Source: Candidatus Aquitaenariimonas noxiae (GTDB lineage: Bacteria; Omnitrophota; Gorgyraeia; Aquitaenariimonadales; Aquitaenariimonadaceae). Taken from it: a stretch of DNA of 50,224 nt. The DNA lies in the NCBI GenBank assembly GCA_002780005.1, contig PEWV01000042.1, forward strand, positions 1-50,224. Reading direction: 5' to 3'. Position numbers and translations under genes: made by a program. The notes beneath the pieces were generated by a model. It ran no database searches, had not been told where the DNA came from, and saw nothing but the letters and a program-made list of their open reading frames with translations. Shown here one piece after another: positions 27,413 through 35,524 of this stretch (positions are counted from its first letter, which is position 1; every line of letters begins with the position of its first letter).

Positions 27413-28277
27413 ATTTTTTTATATATTTGCCGATAATTATATCTAATTTCTTTTTTGTTTCCTGCGGTATGAACCTGGATTCGGTGATTATAGAATATTT
27501 AAGCGTCTGACGGCAGGCGCAGGGCCTGTCATCTTTTATTTTTGGTACGGCCTTCTTTATGATATCCTTCGCTCTTTGTGCGTTGCGTCTTAGATTATCT
27601 ATGATTATATCTATAGTAACGCTGCCTATCTCTTCACCTTCGCACCAGCAGTCATAATCCGTGACCATGGCCAAGGTCGCATAGCAAATCTCGGCTTCCC
27701 TTGCAAGCCTCGCCTCTGCCATATTGGTCATTCCGATGATATCCATGCCCCAACTCTTATAAAGTAATGACTCGGCCTTTGTGGAAAAGGCCGGCCCTTC
27801 CATATTTAGATAAGTCCCTCCTAAATGCATAGTTGCCCCTGCTTCTTTGCCAGAGTCGTATAAAATTTTAGCCAGACAATCGCATACCGGATGCGCAAAC
27901 GGTATATGGACGACTACGCCGTCTCCGAAAAAAGTCGTCTTTCTGGCCTGATTGGTGCGGTCTACAAACTGGTCCGGCACAATCATATGCAAAGGTTTGA
28001 GCTCTTTTTTGAAACTACCGACAGCGGCAACCGAAATTATAGAATCAACGCCCAATTTTTTCATCCCATAAATATTCGCTCGAAAATTTAGTTCGGTAGG
28101 CGTGATCTTATGCCCTCTTCCATGGCGCGGTAAAAACACAATCTCGCGTCCCTCCAAACTTCCGGTCAAATACTCGTCCGAAGGGTCTCCGAACGGAGTT
28201 TCTATCTTAACCCATTTAGGATCGGAGAATCCTTCTATGTTATACAAACCGCTTCCGCCTATAATCCCTATTTTCAC
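27411..28277 (-). CDS. mtnP: S-methyl-5'-thioadenosine phosphorylase
   Basis: Purine nucleoside phosphorylase family enzyme (288 residues) that splits methylthioadenosine to adenine and methylthioribose-1-phosphate in methionine salvage. Motifs: GIIGGSGLY at the start, [22 protein letters not shown], and [19 protein letters not shown] followed by VTDYDCW. The start is GTG (28275-28277). The Shine-Dalgarno GGAGG lies at the inner edge of a 14-bp inverted repeat (see 28276-28358), so translation may be regulated. Related 6-oxopurine phosphorylases are an alternative; MTAP is favoured by length and the NMEGPAFS segment. Confidence 0.9.
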   Translation of the reverse strand: MKIGIIGGSGLYNIEGFSDPKWVKIETPFGDPSDEYLTGSLEGREIVFLPRHGRGHKITPTELNFRANIYGMKKLGVDSIISVAAVGSFKKELKPLHMIVPDQFVDRTNQARKTTFFGDGVVVHIPFAHPVCDCLAKILYDSGKEAGATMHLGGTYLNMEGPAFSTKAESLLYKSWGMDIIGMTNMAEARLAREAEICYATLAMVTDYDCWCEGEEIGSVTIDIIIDNLRRNAQRAKDIIKKAVPKIKDDRPCACRQTLKYSIITESRFIPQETKKKLDIIIGKYIKK

Positions 28278-28358
28278 CCCGTTAGACCTCCATTAATTTT
28301 TTTACTAACATTATATATTTTTCAACTCCCATTAGAGCATTTTTAGGTCTAACGGGGT
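28276..28358 (-). repeat. 14-bp inverted repeat spanning the yggT-mtnP gap and mtnP ribosome binding site
   Basis: Arms 28276-28289 (ACCCCGTTAGACCT on the plus strand) and 28345-28358 (its exact reverse complement) are separated by 55 bp. In the minus-strand RNA the 5' arm starts right after the yggT stop codon. The 3' arm takes in the AGGT of the GGAGGT Shine-Dalgarno sequence and ends at the mtnP GTG. Folding would block ribosome access. It may be an RNA switch, or merely a REP-like palindrome that landed here. Confidence 0.85.
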
Positions 28359-28658
28359 TCATTTTAACCTCGTTGCCAGTTCAAGCAAACTTTTAACTAT
28401 AAAATATTTTACGAACAACAGAATAAGAAGCACAAATATGGGAGATATATCTATTCCTATATTATAGGCAGGAACAATTTTCCTAAATGGGGCCAATAAC
28501 GGCTCAGTGACATTATTAAGGATCTGAACAATAGGATTGAATGGATCAGGGCTTACCCAGCTTAAGAGGGCCCTGATTATTACCAGCCACCAAAGAACGC
28601 TCGTAACTATATCCAGGCATATTGCCAATGCGCTTATAAAGTTAGCTACTAAAAACAT
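28359..28658 (-). CDS. yggT: YggT family membrane protein
   Basis: Small inner-membrane protein (99 residues, two hydrophobic segments at about 5-30 and 72-92) of the YggT family, found near yggS/proC and division genes in many bacteria. The central SWVSPDPFNPIVQILNNVTEPLLAPFRK and the following IDISPIFVLLIL are the family signature. Its start overlaps the proC stop by one base (TAATG). The molecular role is not settled; links to osmotic stress and cell division have been proposed. Confidence 0.92.
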   Translation of the reverse strand: MFLVANFISALAICLDIVTSVLWWLVIIRALLSWVSPDPFNPIVQILNNVTEPLLAPFRKIVPAYNIGIDISPIFVLLILLFVKYFIVKSLLELATRLK

Positions 28659-29473
28659 TATTTACCACCTGAAATTTCTTTTGACCTGTTCGCCGCAGCT
28701 ATAACAGCCTCTTTAACAATTCCTGAGAAATTTTTGCTCATAAATACCCTGAATGCCGCCTCCGTCGTCCCGCCTTTTGATGTGATCTTGTCACGTAAGA
28801 CCTGCGGGGTATGCTTCAGGTGCGAAAGCAATTTAGCGCTGCCTATAGCTGTCTTGACAGACAGCCTCTCGGCTATATCCCTGGCTATCCCCAAGCTCAC
28901 CGCGCTTTCCGTTAGCACTTCTACCAAATAAAAAAAGTAAGCCGGGCCGCTCCCGCTTATCGCGGTTATAGCGTCCATTTTATCCTCTCCGACTTGTATA
29001 GCATCTCCGAGAGCTAAAAATATCCTCATTACGATCCGCTTATTCTCCTCTTTCACTCCTTTGGCAAAGCTTACCGCTGAAACCGACTCTTCAACAAGGG
29101 CCCCCATGTTGGGCATCACCCTGGCAATTTGAACCTTCTTCCTGGAAAGTTGCCTTATTTTACCCGTTTTCACTCCGGCTAGGACAGAGATCAAAAGTTT
29201 TTTTGACACAAGAGAACCCGAAATCCAGTTCATAACTTTACTAAGATCTTGAGGCTTTACCGCAAGCACTATTATATCGCAGATCTTGGCTAGCTCGGTA
29301 TTATCGGCGGCCTTAAGACCATAATGGTGTTTTATATAATTTAACTTGCTGGGAATAGTATCGCTTACTATGATCCTGGATTTTGGAATTATATCTTTGG
29401 CAATAATTCCTCTAATGATCGCTTCTCCTATATTGCCGCAACCGATTACCCCTAGATATTTATCTCTAAACAT
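28658..29473 (-). CDS. proC: Pyrroline-5-carboxylate reductase
   Basis: Last step of proline synthesis: NAD(P)H-dependent reduction of pyrroline-5-carboxylate (271 residues). The N-terminal Rossmann motif is GVIGCGNIGEAIIRGI (about 8-23), and the C-terminal signature is ITAISGSGPAYFFYLVE then KTAIGSAKLL. It starts 2 bp after yggS, in the common yggS-proC-yggT order. Confidence 0.95.
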   Translation of the reverse strand: MFRDKYLGVIGCGNIGEAIIRGIIAKDIIPKSRIIVSDTIPSKLNYIKHHYGLKAADNTELAKICDIIVLAVKPQDLSKVMNWISGSLVSKKLLISVLAGVKTGKIRQLSRKKVQIARVMPNMGALVEESVSAVSFAKGVKEENKRIVMRIFLALGDAIQVGEDKMDAITAISGSGPAYFFYLVEVLTESAVSLGIARDIAERLSVKTAIGSAKLLSHLKHTPQVLRDKITSKGGTTEAAFRVFMSKNFSGIVKEAVIAAANRSKEISGGK

Positions 29474-29475
29474 AA

Positions 29476-30159
29476 TTACACCTCGCCTTCAAAAATAGCC
29501 CGTCCGACCCTCACAATATTGGCGCCTTCTTCAACGGCTACTTCAAAATCCTGGGTCATCCCCATAGACAGGCATTTCAATTTCAATCCGTCAAACTTAT
29601 TATTTGCCTCATTAAGCATATTTTTGAGCTTTTTAAAAAAGGGGCGGGCACCTTCTTGATTGCTAACCAGGGGAGCCATAGTCATAAGGCCTAACACCCT
29701 TACATTGCTTAGCTTCAAAATATCCTCTAATACGCCGAAAAACTTTTCCGGTTCAATACCGAATTTGTTGCTTTCGCCAGAGGTGTTAACTTCCAAAAGC
29801 GCATCGACTAATTTATTCTGTTTAATAGCCTCGGACTGTATAGCCTTGGCTAATTTTACGCTATCAACGGAATGAATAAGATCAAAGATCTTCAATGCGT
29901 CTTTTACTTTGTTCGTCTGAAGATGCCCGATCATGTGCCATTTAAGCCCTTTCCCCTGTAAGGCTTTATATTTTACAAGGGCATCCTGCACCCTGTTTTC
30001 TCCCACCTCACGCATCCCGAAGCCTATAGCATCTATTATATCATTTAAAGAGGCTTCTTTTGTTACGCAAACAAGGGTTACTTCCTTGGGGTCCCTGCCC
30101 TTCCTTCTGCAGGCACTATTTATTCTTTCTTGTATCCTTCTGATATTTTCGGAAATCAT
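29476..30159 (-). CDS. yggS: PLP homeostasis protein YggS/YlmE
   Basis: PLP-binding, TIM-barrel-only protein (227 residues) of the YggS/YBL036C (PLPBP) family that buffers pyridoxal phosphate. The PLP lysine is in TLVCVTKEAS (about 35); GENRVQDALVK, HMIGHLQTNKV and the C-terminal SMGMTQDFEVAVEEGANIVRVG are typical. The gene follows ftsA, where ylmE-like genes often lie. The promoter at 30171-30199 would start transcription only about 5 nt before the ATG and there is no Shine-Dalgarno sequence, so the message may be nearly leaderless. Confidence 0.94.
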   Translation of the reverse strand: MISENIRRIQERINSACRRKGRDPKEVTLVCVTKEASLNDIIDAIGFGMREVGENRVQDALVKYKALQGKGLKWHMIGHLQTNKVKDALKIFDLIHSVDSVKLAKAIQSEAIKQNKLVDALLEVNTSGESNKFGIEPEKFFGVLEDILKLSNVRVLGLMTMAPLVSNQEGARPFFKKLKNMLNEANNKFDGLKLKCLSMGMTQDFEVAVEEGANIVRVGRAIFEGEV

Positions 30160-30170
30160 TTTAAAGTCTT

Positions 30171-30199
30171 AATTTAACACAGAAAAAGACAAATGTCAA
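30171..30199 (-). promoter_or_regulatory. Sigma-70-type promoter of yggS-proC-yggT and downstream genes
   Basis: Minus strand TTGACA (30194-30199), 17-bp spacer, TAAATT (30171-30176). The predicted start is near 30164, about 5 nt upstream of the yggS ATG. Two 24-bp direct repeats end two bases upstream of the -35 box. Confidence 0.8.
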
Positions 30200-30200
30200 G

Positions 30201-30248
30201 AAGGTAAAATTGAGGTGTTATTGCAAGGCAAAATTGAGGGCTTATTTA
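30201..30248. repeat. Two tandem 24-bp imperfect repeats upstream of yggS
   Basis: Unit 1 (30201-30224) and unit 2 (30225-30248) share AAGG-AAAATTGAGG and TTATT with only a few differences. They fill most of the 109-bp gap between ftsA and yggS, the place where ftsZ would be expected, and abut the -35 box of the yggS promoter. They could be an operator pair or a deletion scar. Confidence 0.75.
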
Positions 30249-30268
30249 CACAAAGAATAGTCCGGGAA

Positions 30269-31480
30269 TTAAAAATAATCGTTTATGAAGGAGAGAATTT
30301 TGTGCGTAAAATTGGATACGGGATTCGCTGGGCTTATCCTCTTGTTTTTTTCTCTGGCCTCCTTGGCGTAATATTCGATAGCACCTATGCTGGATGCGAA
30401 TAAATGAGAAGATTGGCCAGTATTAAGGTATTTTGTCTTAAGTTTTCCTATTCTTGCGGGCATATTAAAAAAGCCTTCTATTCTCTCCAGGAAACCGTCT
30501 AAAAGGATACTGCCGCCTATAGCTACTATGCCTGATTTTATAGAGTCTGCTACTAAAGAGTTGTCCAATTCGCTTTTTATTGCCGTAAGAAGATCTTCTG
30601 TTTTTTCCCTGACCGCGGCATTAACCTCCGATCTTAAAAATGTCCTTTCCTTGCCGCCGATTATTATGCTGATCTTTTTATCCCCTTTTGTTTCTTCCGT
30701 AATACTTGCGTCAAGCTTTAATCTTTCAGCCGAGGCGGAAGGAATTTTAAACTTTTCGGAAATATGATTTGTAATGTCCAAACCGCCCAGTCCTAACACA
30801 TTGCAAAATTTTATCTTGCCGTCGCTCGCGACAACTATTTTGGTAGTATCGCAACCTACATCAAGGAAAATAACGCCATTTTCCAATTCGTCTTCATTCA
30901 CAATGCAACCGGCCCCTATAAGACCAGAGAATATTATTTTCTCGGTATCATAACCGGCATAGTTTATGCACCTCATCACGTTCTGAATATGCGCCAAACT
31001 ATGCAGAAGGGAATACAAATTAACTTCCAATTTTTTAGCGAAAAGTCCTACCGGGTTTTTTACGCCGTCCTGGCCGTCTAGCTTATAACTCTCGACTACT
31101 TCGTGAAGTATGCAACTATCCAATGAAAAGTTCATATTCCTAGCCGTTTGAAGGACTTTTTCTATGTCTTTTTGGGTGAGTTCACGCGGCGGGCCCTGCA
31201 GAACAATATAAGCGTTTAATTTGTCGGTCGAGAACCCGAGGCCGCCTATAGATATTATGACCTTAAAGATTTTTGGACCATATTTATCTTTAACCCTATA
31301 CATTATATTTTCAACGGCGCTTGATGCCTCGCCGAGATCGATTATGTTCCCCCTTGAAATACCGCCGGACGGAGACTCCTCCACGCCCAGTAGGTCCATA
31401 TAGCCATCTTGATGGATTTTTGCTACGGCAGCCCGCAGCTTTGAACTCCCCAGATCCAGACCCGTTAATATCTTATCCAT
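30269..31480 (-). CDS. ftsA: Cell division protein FtsA
   Basis: Actin-like protein (403 residues) that anchors the Z-ring to the membrane and recruits late division proteins. Phosphate-1 TGLDLGSSKLRAAV (about 7-20), phosphate-2 GVIFLDVGCDTTKIVV and adenosine motif GIVAIGGSILLDGF are present. The C-terminal segment HKILSFINDYF is the amphipathic membrane-targeting helix, so the protein is complete. It starts 9 bp after ftsQ. The gene after it is yggS, not ftsZ. Confidence 0.94.
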   Translation of the reverse strand: MDKILTGLDLGSSKLRAAVAKIHQDGYMDLLGVEESPSGGISRGNIIDLGEASSAVENIMYRVKDKYGPKIFKVIISIGGLGFSTDKLNAYIVLQGPPRELTQKDIEKVLQTARNMNFSLDSCILHEVVESYKLDGQDGVKNPVGLFAKKLEVNLYSLLHSLAHIQNVMRCINYAGYDTEKIIFSGLIGAGCIVNEDELENGVIFLDVGCDTTKIVVASDGKIKFCNVLGLGGLDITNHISEKFKIPSASAERLKLDASITEETKGDKKISIIIGGKERTFLRSEVNAAVREKTEDLLTAIKSELDNSLVADSIKSGIVAIGGSILLDGFLERIEGFFNMPARIGKLKTKYLNTGQSSHLFASSIGAIEYYAKEAREKNKRISPANPVSNFTHKILSFINDYF

Positions 31481-31489
31481 AAATTACCC

Positions 31490-32278
31490 CTACCTAGGCT
31501 TCACAACTACTTCTTTAAACCTCAAATCAATATATAAGATCCCCTGGGCGTTTATATCAGGATTTCGTAACGTCTTTTTCAAAAGTTCAAGCTTCCTTGA
31601 GAAATCCTCTCCGCCCATCTTAACCTCTAAACCGTCATCTATAGAAAACGATATATTTTCGCTGTCAGATGCGTCTATATCAGAAACGTTATGGCTTTCC
31701 AGCACGTTTGATTTTGATAATTCTTTTATAAGGCTCAAGGCCCTATCCAGGCCGACATAGTTAAATTTTTTCCCTATATCCTTATCGGTAACGTAAATCC
31801 CACCGATTACAGGCAAGCCTTCCAAAACAGTCCTGCTTGTATCTTTTAATATCACGCCTTCTTCGTCAACGCGATAATAATTTTTAGAATTTATTTGCGC
31901 TATTGCCTTTCTTTTCGTCACATAGAAAACCAGTTTATTTGGAAAAACTTTTTCAATATGAAGATCTTTGATCTCAAAATGTTCCTTTTTAAGAGAATTG
32001 CTTATGGCGCCTAATTCTATAGAAAAAATATTCTCGCCGATCCCTATATTTGAAAGCTTTCTGAATAAATACGAATCTTCTACCCCATCCCCCTTCATCT
32101 CCGATTCTTTAATGACAAATGTGGGCGAATTATAAAGATAGTTTTTCGTTAATATAACTAAACCTATAATAATAGCCAAGGCCGTTAAGATGGCTAGGCT
32201 TTTCGGCATGAATAAAAATTGTATCAGTTTATCTACAGGACCGCCCTTCCGTTTCCTACCCTTGGATTTTCTAGCCAT
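31490..32278 (-). CDS. ftsQ: Cell division protein FtsQ/DivIB
   Basis: Bitopic division protein (262 residues): a very basic cytoplasmic tail (KSKGRKRKGG), one membrane helix at about 28-48, a POTRA domain (about 50-125, with GIGENIFSIELGAISNSLKKE and KVFPNKLVFYVTKRKAIA), then a beta domain ending in KEVVVKPR. Position between ddl and ftsA and the domain order establish the call; the sequence is divergent, as usual for FtsQ. Confidence 0.92.
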   Translation of the reverse strand: MARKSKGRKRKGGPVDKLIQFLFMPKSLAILTALAIIIGLVILTKNYLYNSPTFVIKESEMKGDGVEDSYLFRKLSNIGIGENIFSIELGAISNSLKKEHFEIKDLHIEKVFPNKLVFYVTKRKAIAQINSKNYYRVDEEGVILKDTSRTVLEGLPVIGGIYVTDKDIGKKFNYVGLDRALSLIKELSKSNVLESHNVSDIDASDSENISFSIDDGLEVKMGGEDFSRKLELLKKTLRNPDINAQGILYIDLRFKEVVVKPR

Positions 32279-32288
32279 TATCTGTCCT

Positions 32289-33212
32289 TTATTTTTTTAA
32301 CGCTAATTCTACCATTCTTTTGCACAGATCACTGAATGATATGCCGGCCTGTTCGGCCGCCTTGGGTAATAAGCTCCTGGAGGTAAGCCCTGGGATTGTG
32401 TTTACCTCCAGTGCGTATATTTCGCCGTCTTCTCCTAGTATCATATCGACTCTGGAAAACCCCCTGCAGTTCAAGGCTATGTGCGCTTTTTTCCCGATAT
32501 ACTTAGTTTTTTTATGTTCTTCTTCATTTATCGGCGCAGGGACAAGATATTTCGTATCAGACCTTATATACTTCGCTTCATAATCATAAAAGTCGGACCC
32601 AGGCACTATCTCTATGGCGCATAACGGCTCTTCGTCAAATATCCCTACGGTTATCTCTCGTCCCTTTATATATTTTTCTATGATAATGATATCATCATAC
32701 ATGCATGCCTTGTCAATTGCTTTTTTTAGTTCATCCTCTCCCCTTACGATTGAAAGCCCGATACTTGAGCCTTCGCATCGAGGCTTCACTACAAGAGGAA
32801 ACTCGAGATTTTCGGCTTCTATTTTTTCTTTTCTTTGAAATACCATGTACGGAGGGGTAACTATACCGCTCTTTGCGAAAATTTTTTTTGTGGCAACCTT
32901 ATCAAGCGCCAGCCGCGATGCCTGCGGACCTGAACCCGTATACGGAATATGGAGTTCGTCCAAAATTTCCTGGATCTCTCCGTCTTCGCCGAACCTTCCA
33001 TGCAAGGCTATAAAAGCTATCTCGATACCTTTTTCCTTCAGTGAAGTTTTTAAGTTCTCTTTATTATCATCTTTTATATCTATCAATACCACATCGTATT
33101 TCTCCGCTCTTAGAGAATTATATACGGCTTCGCCTGATTTGAGCGATATCTCCCGCTCGCTTGACGGCCCCCCGGCTAAAATCCCTATTTTTTTGGATGC
33201 AATGCCGTTCAT
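32289..33212 (-). CDS. ddl: D-alanine--D-alanine ligase
   Basis: ATP-grasp enzyme (307 residues) making the D-Ala-D-Ala dipeptide for MurF. Motifs: GGPSSEREISLKSGEAV (about 14-30), HGRFGEDGEIQ, KPRCEGSSIGLSIV, and the metal-binding EVNTIPGLTSRSLLPKAA. The start overlaps the murB stop by 4 bp. Normal length for DdlB-type enzymes; I see no change that would suggest D-Ala-D-Lac specificity, though this was not tested. Confidence 0.95.
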   Translation of the reverse strand: MNGIASKKIGILAGGPSSEREISLKSGEAVYNSLRAEKYDVVLIDIKDDNKENLKTSLKEKGIEIAFIALHGRFGEDGEIQEILDELHIPYTGSGPQASRLALDKVATKKIFAKSGIVTPPYMVFQRKEKIEAENLEFPLVVKPRCEGSSIGLSIVRGEDELKKAIDKACMYDDIIIIEKYIKGREITVGIFDEEPLCAIEIVPGSDFYDYEAKYIRSDTKYLVPAPINEEEHKKTKYIGKKAHIALNCRGFSRVDMILGEDGEIYALEVNTIPGLTSRSLLPKAAEQAGISFSDLCKRMVELALKK

Positions 33213-34111
33213 TTGCAGATTTTCACCTCAAGCTCAAGATCTATATTAAATTCTTCTTTTACCTTGCCTCTCATTATATCAATCAGTTTTTTCACATCAT
33301 TGAATTTTGCGTTGCCGAGATTTATTATATAATTAGCATTTTTTTCCGAAATTTCCGCATCTCCTATCCGTTGTTTCTTCATGCCGGCCAAATCAAGAAG
33401 TTTACCGGCGCTTACAAAACCGCCATACGGGTTTTTAAACACGCAGCCGGCGCTCGACTTCCTGCAATCCTGGCTTTTATTCTTCTTTTCCAGTATTTCT
33501 ATGCATTGTTTCTTTATATAATCTTTCCTCGCCCTCTTGAGGCAGAACTCCGCTTCCAATACAATAAATCCTCCTAGCGATGAAGTCCTATAGCCGAATT
33601 TTAAATCCTTTTTTTTAATGGTTTTTATTCTACCATTTTTGTCCGATACAGTCACCTGATTTACAAAGTTTCCTATATTCGATTCCGGCCTCTTCGGTCC
33701 TAAGCCGGCATTCATCGCTACAGAGCCTCCTACCGTACCCGGTATACCCGAACAAAATTCTAATCCCGTTAAACCGTTTTCTATGCAAAAATCGAGAAGG
33801 CTTCTTAAGCTGGCCCCCGCTCCAACCGTTAAGCTGGCCCCTTTCATTCTTATATACCTGAAAAAAGGGCTCGAAAGGCGTATGAATATGCCGTTTATTT
33901 TTTTATCGCTTACCAAAAGATTGCTGCCGCCCCCTATTGTATAAATCGGTTTTTTTAGTTTTTTACCGAGCTTGATTATGTTTTGCAGATCTTCCATATC
34001 GAGCGGCTCGGCCCATTTATCCGCTATACCGCCTATTCTAAAAGTGGTATGGCGCGATATGCTTTCGTTGGATCTCATTTTGCCCTTTATAAAACTATCG
34101 TGCTTCTTCAT
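33209..34111 (-). CDS. murB: UDP-N-acetylenolpyruvoylglucosamine reductase MurB
   Basis: FAD enzyme (300 residues) reducing UDP-GlcNAc-enolpyruvate to UDP-MurNAc. FAD-binding signatures are TFRIGGIADKW (23-33), YTIGGGSNLLVSDK (57-70) and GIPGTVGGSVAMNAG (122-136). The proton-donor motif, usually GS.FKNP, reads AGCVFKNP with Cys223 in place of Ser; a Cys here is known in some MurB proteins. Compact type II-like architecture. It lies 8 bp after murC and overlaps ddl by 4 bp. Confidence 0.95.
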   Translation of the reverse strand: MKKHDSFIKGKMRSNESISRHTTFRIGGIADKWAEPLDMEDLQNIIKLGKKLKKPIYTIGGGSNLLVSDKKINGIFIRLSSPFFRYIRMKGASLTVGAGASLRSLLDFCIENGLTGLEFCSGIPGTVGGSVAMNAGLGPKRPESNIGNFVNQVTVSDKNGRIKTIKKKDLKFGYRTSSLGGFIVLEAEFCLKRARKDYIKKQCIEILEKKNKSQDCRKSSAGCVFKNPYGGFVSAGKLLDLAGMKKQRIGDAEISEKNANYIINLGNAKFNDVKKLIDIMRGKVKEEFNIDLELEVKICK

Positions 34112-34119
34112 GGTTATGT

Positions 34120-35523
34120 TTATAACTTAAGTTTTGCTTTAATTTCGCGCTCTTTGAGCCTCTGCGCTATTTTAACTGAAATATCTCCTATGTCGCCGGC
34201 ACCTAATATCAGCACAATATCGCCTTTGTTTACCCTGGAGCCTATGTAATCGACTATTTCATCTTTAGCGATCAGGCATACTTCGTTTTTGCCTTTTTGT
34301 TTTACTTTATCGAATATCAACTTAGTACTTACTCCTTTTATAGGATCTTCATGCGCAGAGTATATATCCGTAAGTATCAATTCGTCTGCCATATCAAAAG
34401 CGCTCCCAAATTCATCCGCAAGCAACTGGGTCCTGCTGAATCTGTGCGGCTGGAATATACTTATTACTTTGCCTCTATGCCAGTGCTTACATACTTCTAA
34501 AGTAGCTTTAATCTCTGTGGGGTGATGGGCGTAATCTTCAATTACAAGAATGCCTCCGAAATCGCCCTTAACCTCAAATCTGCGGGCAGCCCCTTTGTAA
34601 TTAGAAAGTGCAGTTTTAATAATAGAAGGGCTGATCCCTATCTCTAAAGCTACGGAAATAGCTCCGAGCGCATTCAAGACGTTATGGCTTCCGGGCAGCA
34701 TGAGTTTGAACTTATCTATTTCTTTGCCGAGAGATAGGCATTTGAAGGTAGTCGTAATGCCTTGGACTTCCACGTCTTTTGCGTATAAATCCGAATCCGA
34801 TGAAAAGCCGAATGTCTTATACCTGTTTCTATAATCCTTAAGGGCCTTTTGTATGTTTTTATCCCCGTACAGGCAGAATAAACATCCCCCTTTTTTTATA
34901 TTATCTACAAATTTTCTGTTAGCGCTTATCAGATTTCCCATATCTTTATAATGCTCTAAGTGTTCTTTGTCAATATTTGTCAGCACCGCATAATACGGCT
35001 GGAGCTCGACAAAAGAACCGTCGCTTTCGTCGGTTTCCATTACAAAAAACTCACCCTTACCAACTTTAGCATTTCCTCCGAAATTAATAACCTCCGTTCC
35101 TACAAAAATGGTCGGGTCCAGGCCGGCTTCCAAAAGGCACAGCCCCGTAAAAGTAGTCGTCGTCCCTTTACCGTGGGCCCCGGTAATTGCCACACCTTTC
35201 TTCTCTTGTATAAGCGTTGCCAGCATGGTTTGCCTATGCGCTATTTGGATATTCAATTTTCTGGCTTTTATCATTTCGGGGTTATCTTCTCTTATGCACG
35301 AGGTGTATACGACCAAATCCACATCACCTTCCAGATTCGAATCTCTATGGCCTATAAAAATTTTTGCGCCCTTCGAGCGTAATTTAGCGATAAGACCGTT
35401 ATCCTTTAAATCAGAGCCGCTTATTTTACAGCCCAATTCCATCAACAGAAAAGCCACGCCGCTCATTCCTATGCCGCCTATGCCTACAAAATGTATTTTT
35501 TTCTTCTTTTCTATCTCGATCAT
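34120..35523 (-). CDS. murC: UDP-N-acetylmuramate--L-alanine ligase MurC
   Basis: Adds L-Ala to UDP-MurNAc (467 residues). The N-terminal domain shows HFVGIGGIGMSGVA (11-24); the central domain holds METDESDGSF and TNIDKEHLEHY; the C-terminal domain has EDYAHHPTEI and FQPHRFSRT, all family hallmarks. The Walker A motif is GAHGKGTTTT (115-124): the usual Thr/Ser right after the catalytic Lys119 is Gly120 (codon 35164-35166). The frame is intact on both sides, so this is not a frameshift. Activity is presumably kept through the next Thr, but that is inference. Confidence 0.94.
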   Translation of the reverse strand: MIEIEKKKKIHFVGIGGIGMSGVAFLLMELGCKISGSDLKDNGLIAKLRSKGAKIFIGHRDSNLEGDVDLVVYTSCIREDNPEMIKARKLNIQIAHRQTMLATLIQEKKGVAITGAHGKGTTTTFTGLCLLEAGLDPTIFVGTEVINFGGNAKVGKGEFFVMETDESDGSFVELQPYYAVLTNIDKEHLEHYKDMGNLISANRKFVDNIKKGGCLFCLYGDKNIQKALKDYRNRYKTFGFSSDSDLYAKDVEVQGITTTFKCLSLGKEIDKFKLMLPGSHNVLNALGAISVALEIGISPSIIKTALSNYKGAARRFEVKGDFGGILVIEDYAHHPTEIKATLEVCKHWHRGKVISIFQPHRFSRTQLLADEFGSAFDMADELILTDIYSAHEDPIKGVSTKLIFDKVKQKGKNEVCLIAKDEIVDYIGSRVNKGDIVLILGAGDIGDISVKIAQRLKEREIKAKLKL

Positions 35524-35524
35524 T

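Noticed and set aside
30215-30403. 62-codon plus-strand frame in the ftsA-yggS gap, considered as an ftsZ remnant
   Set aside because: The translation has no tubulin-like motif and two thirds of it is antisense to ftsA.
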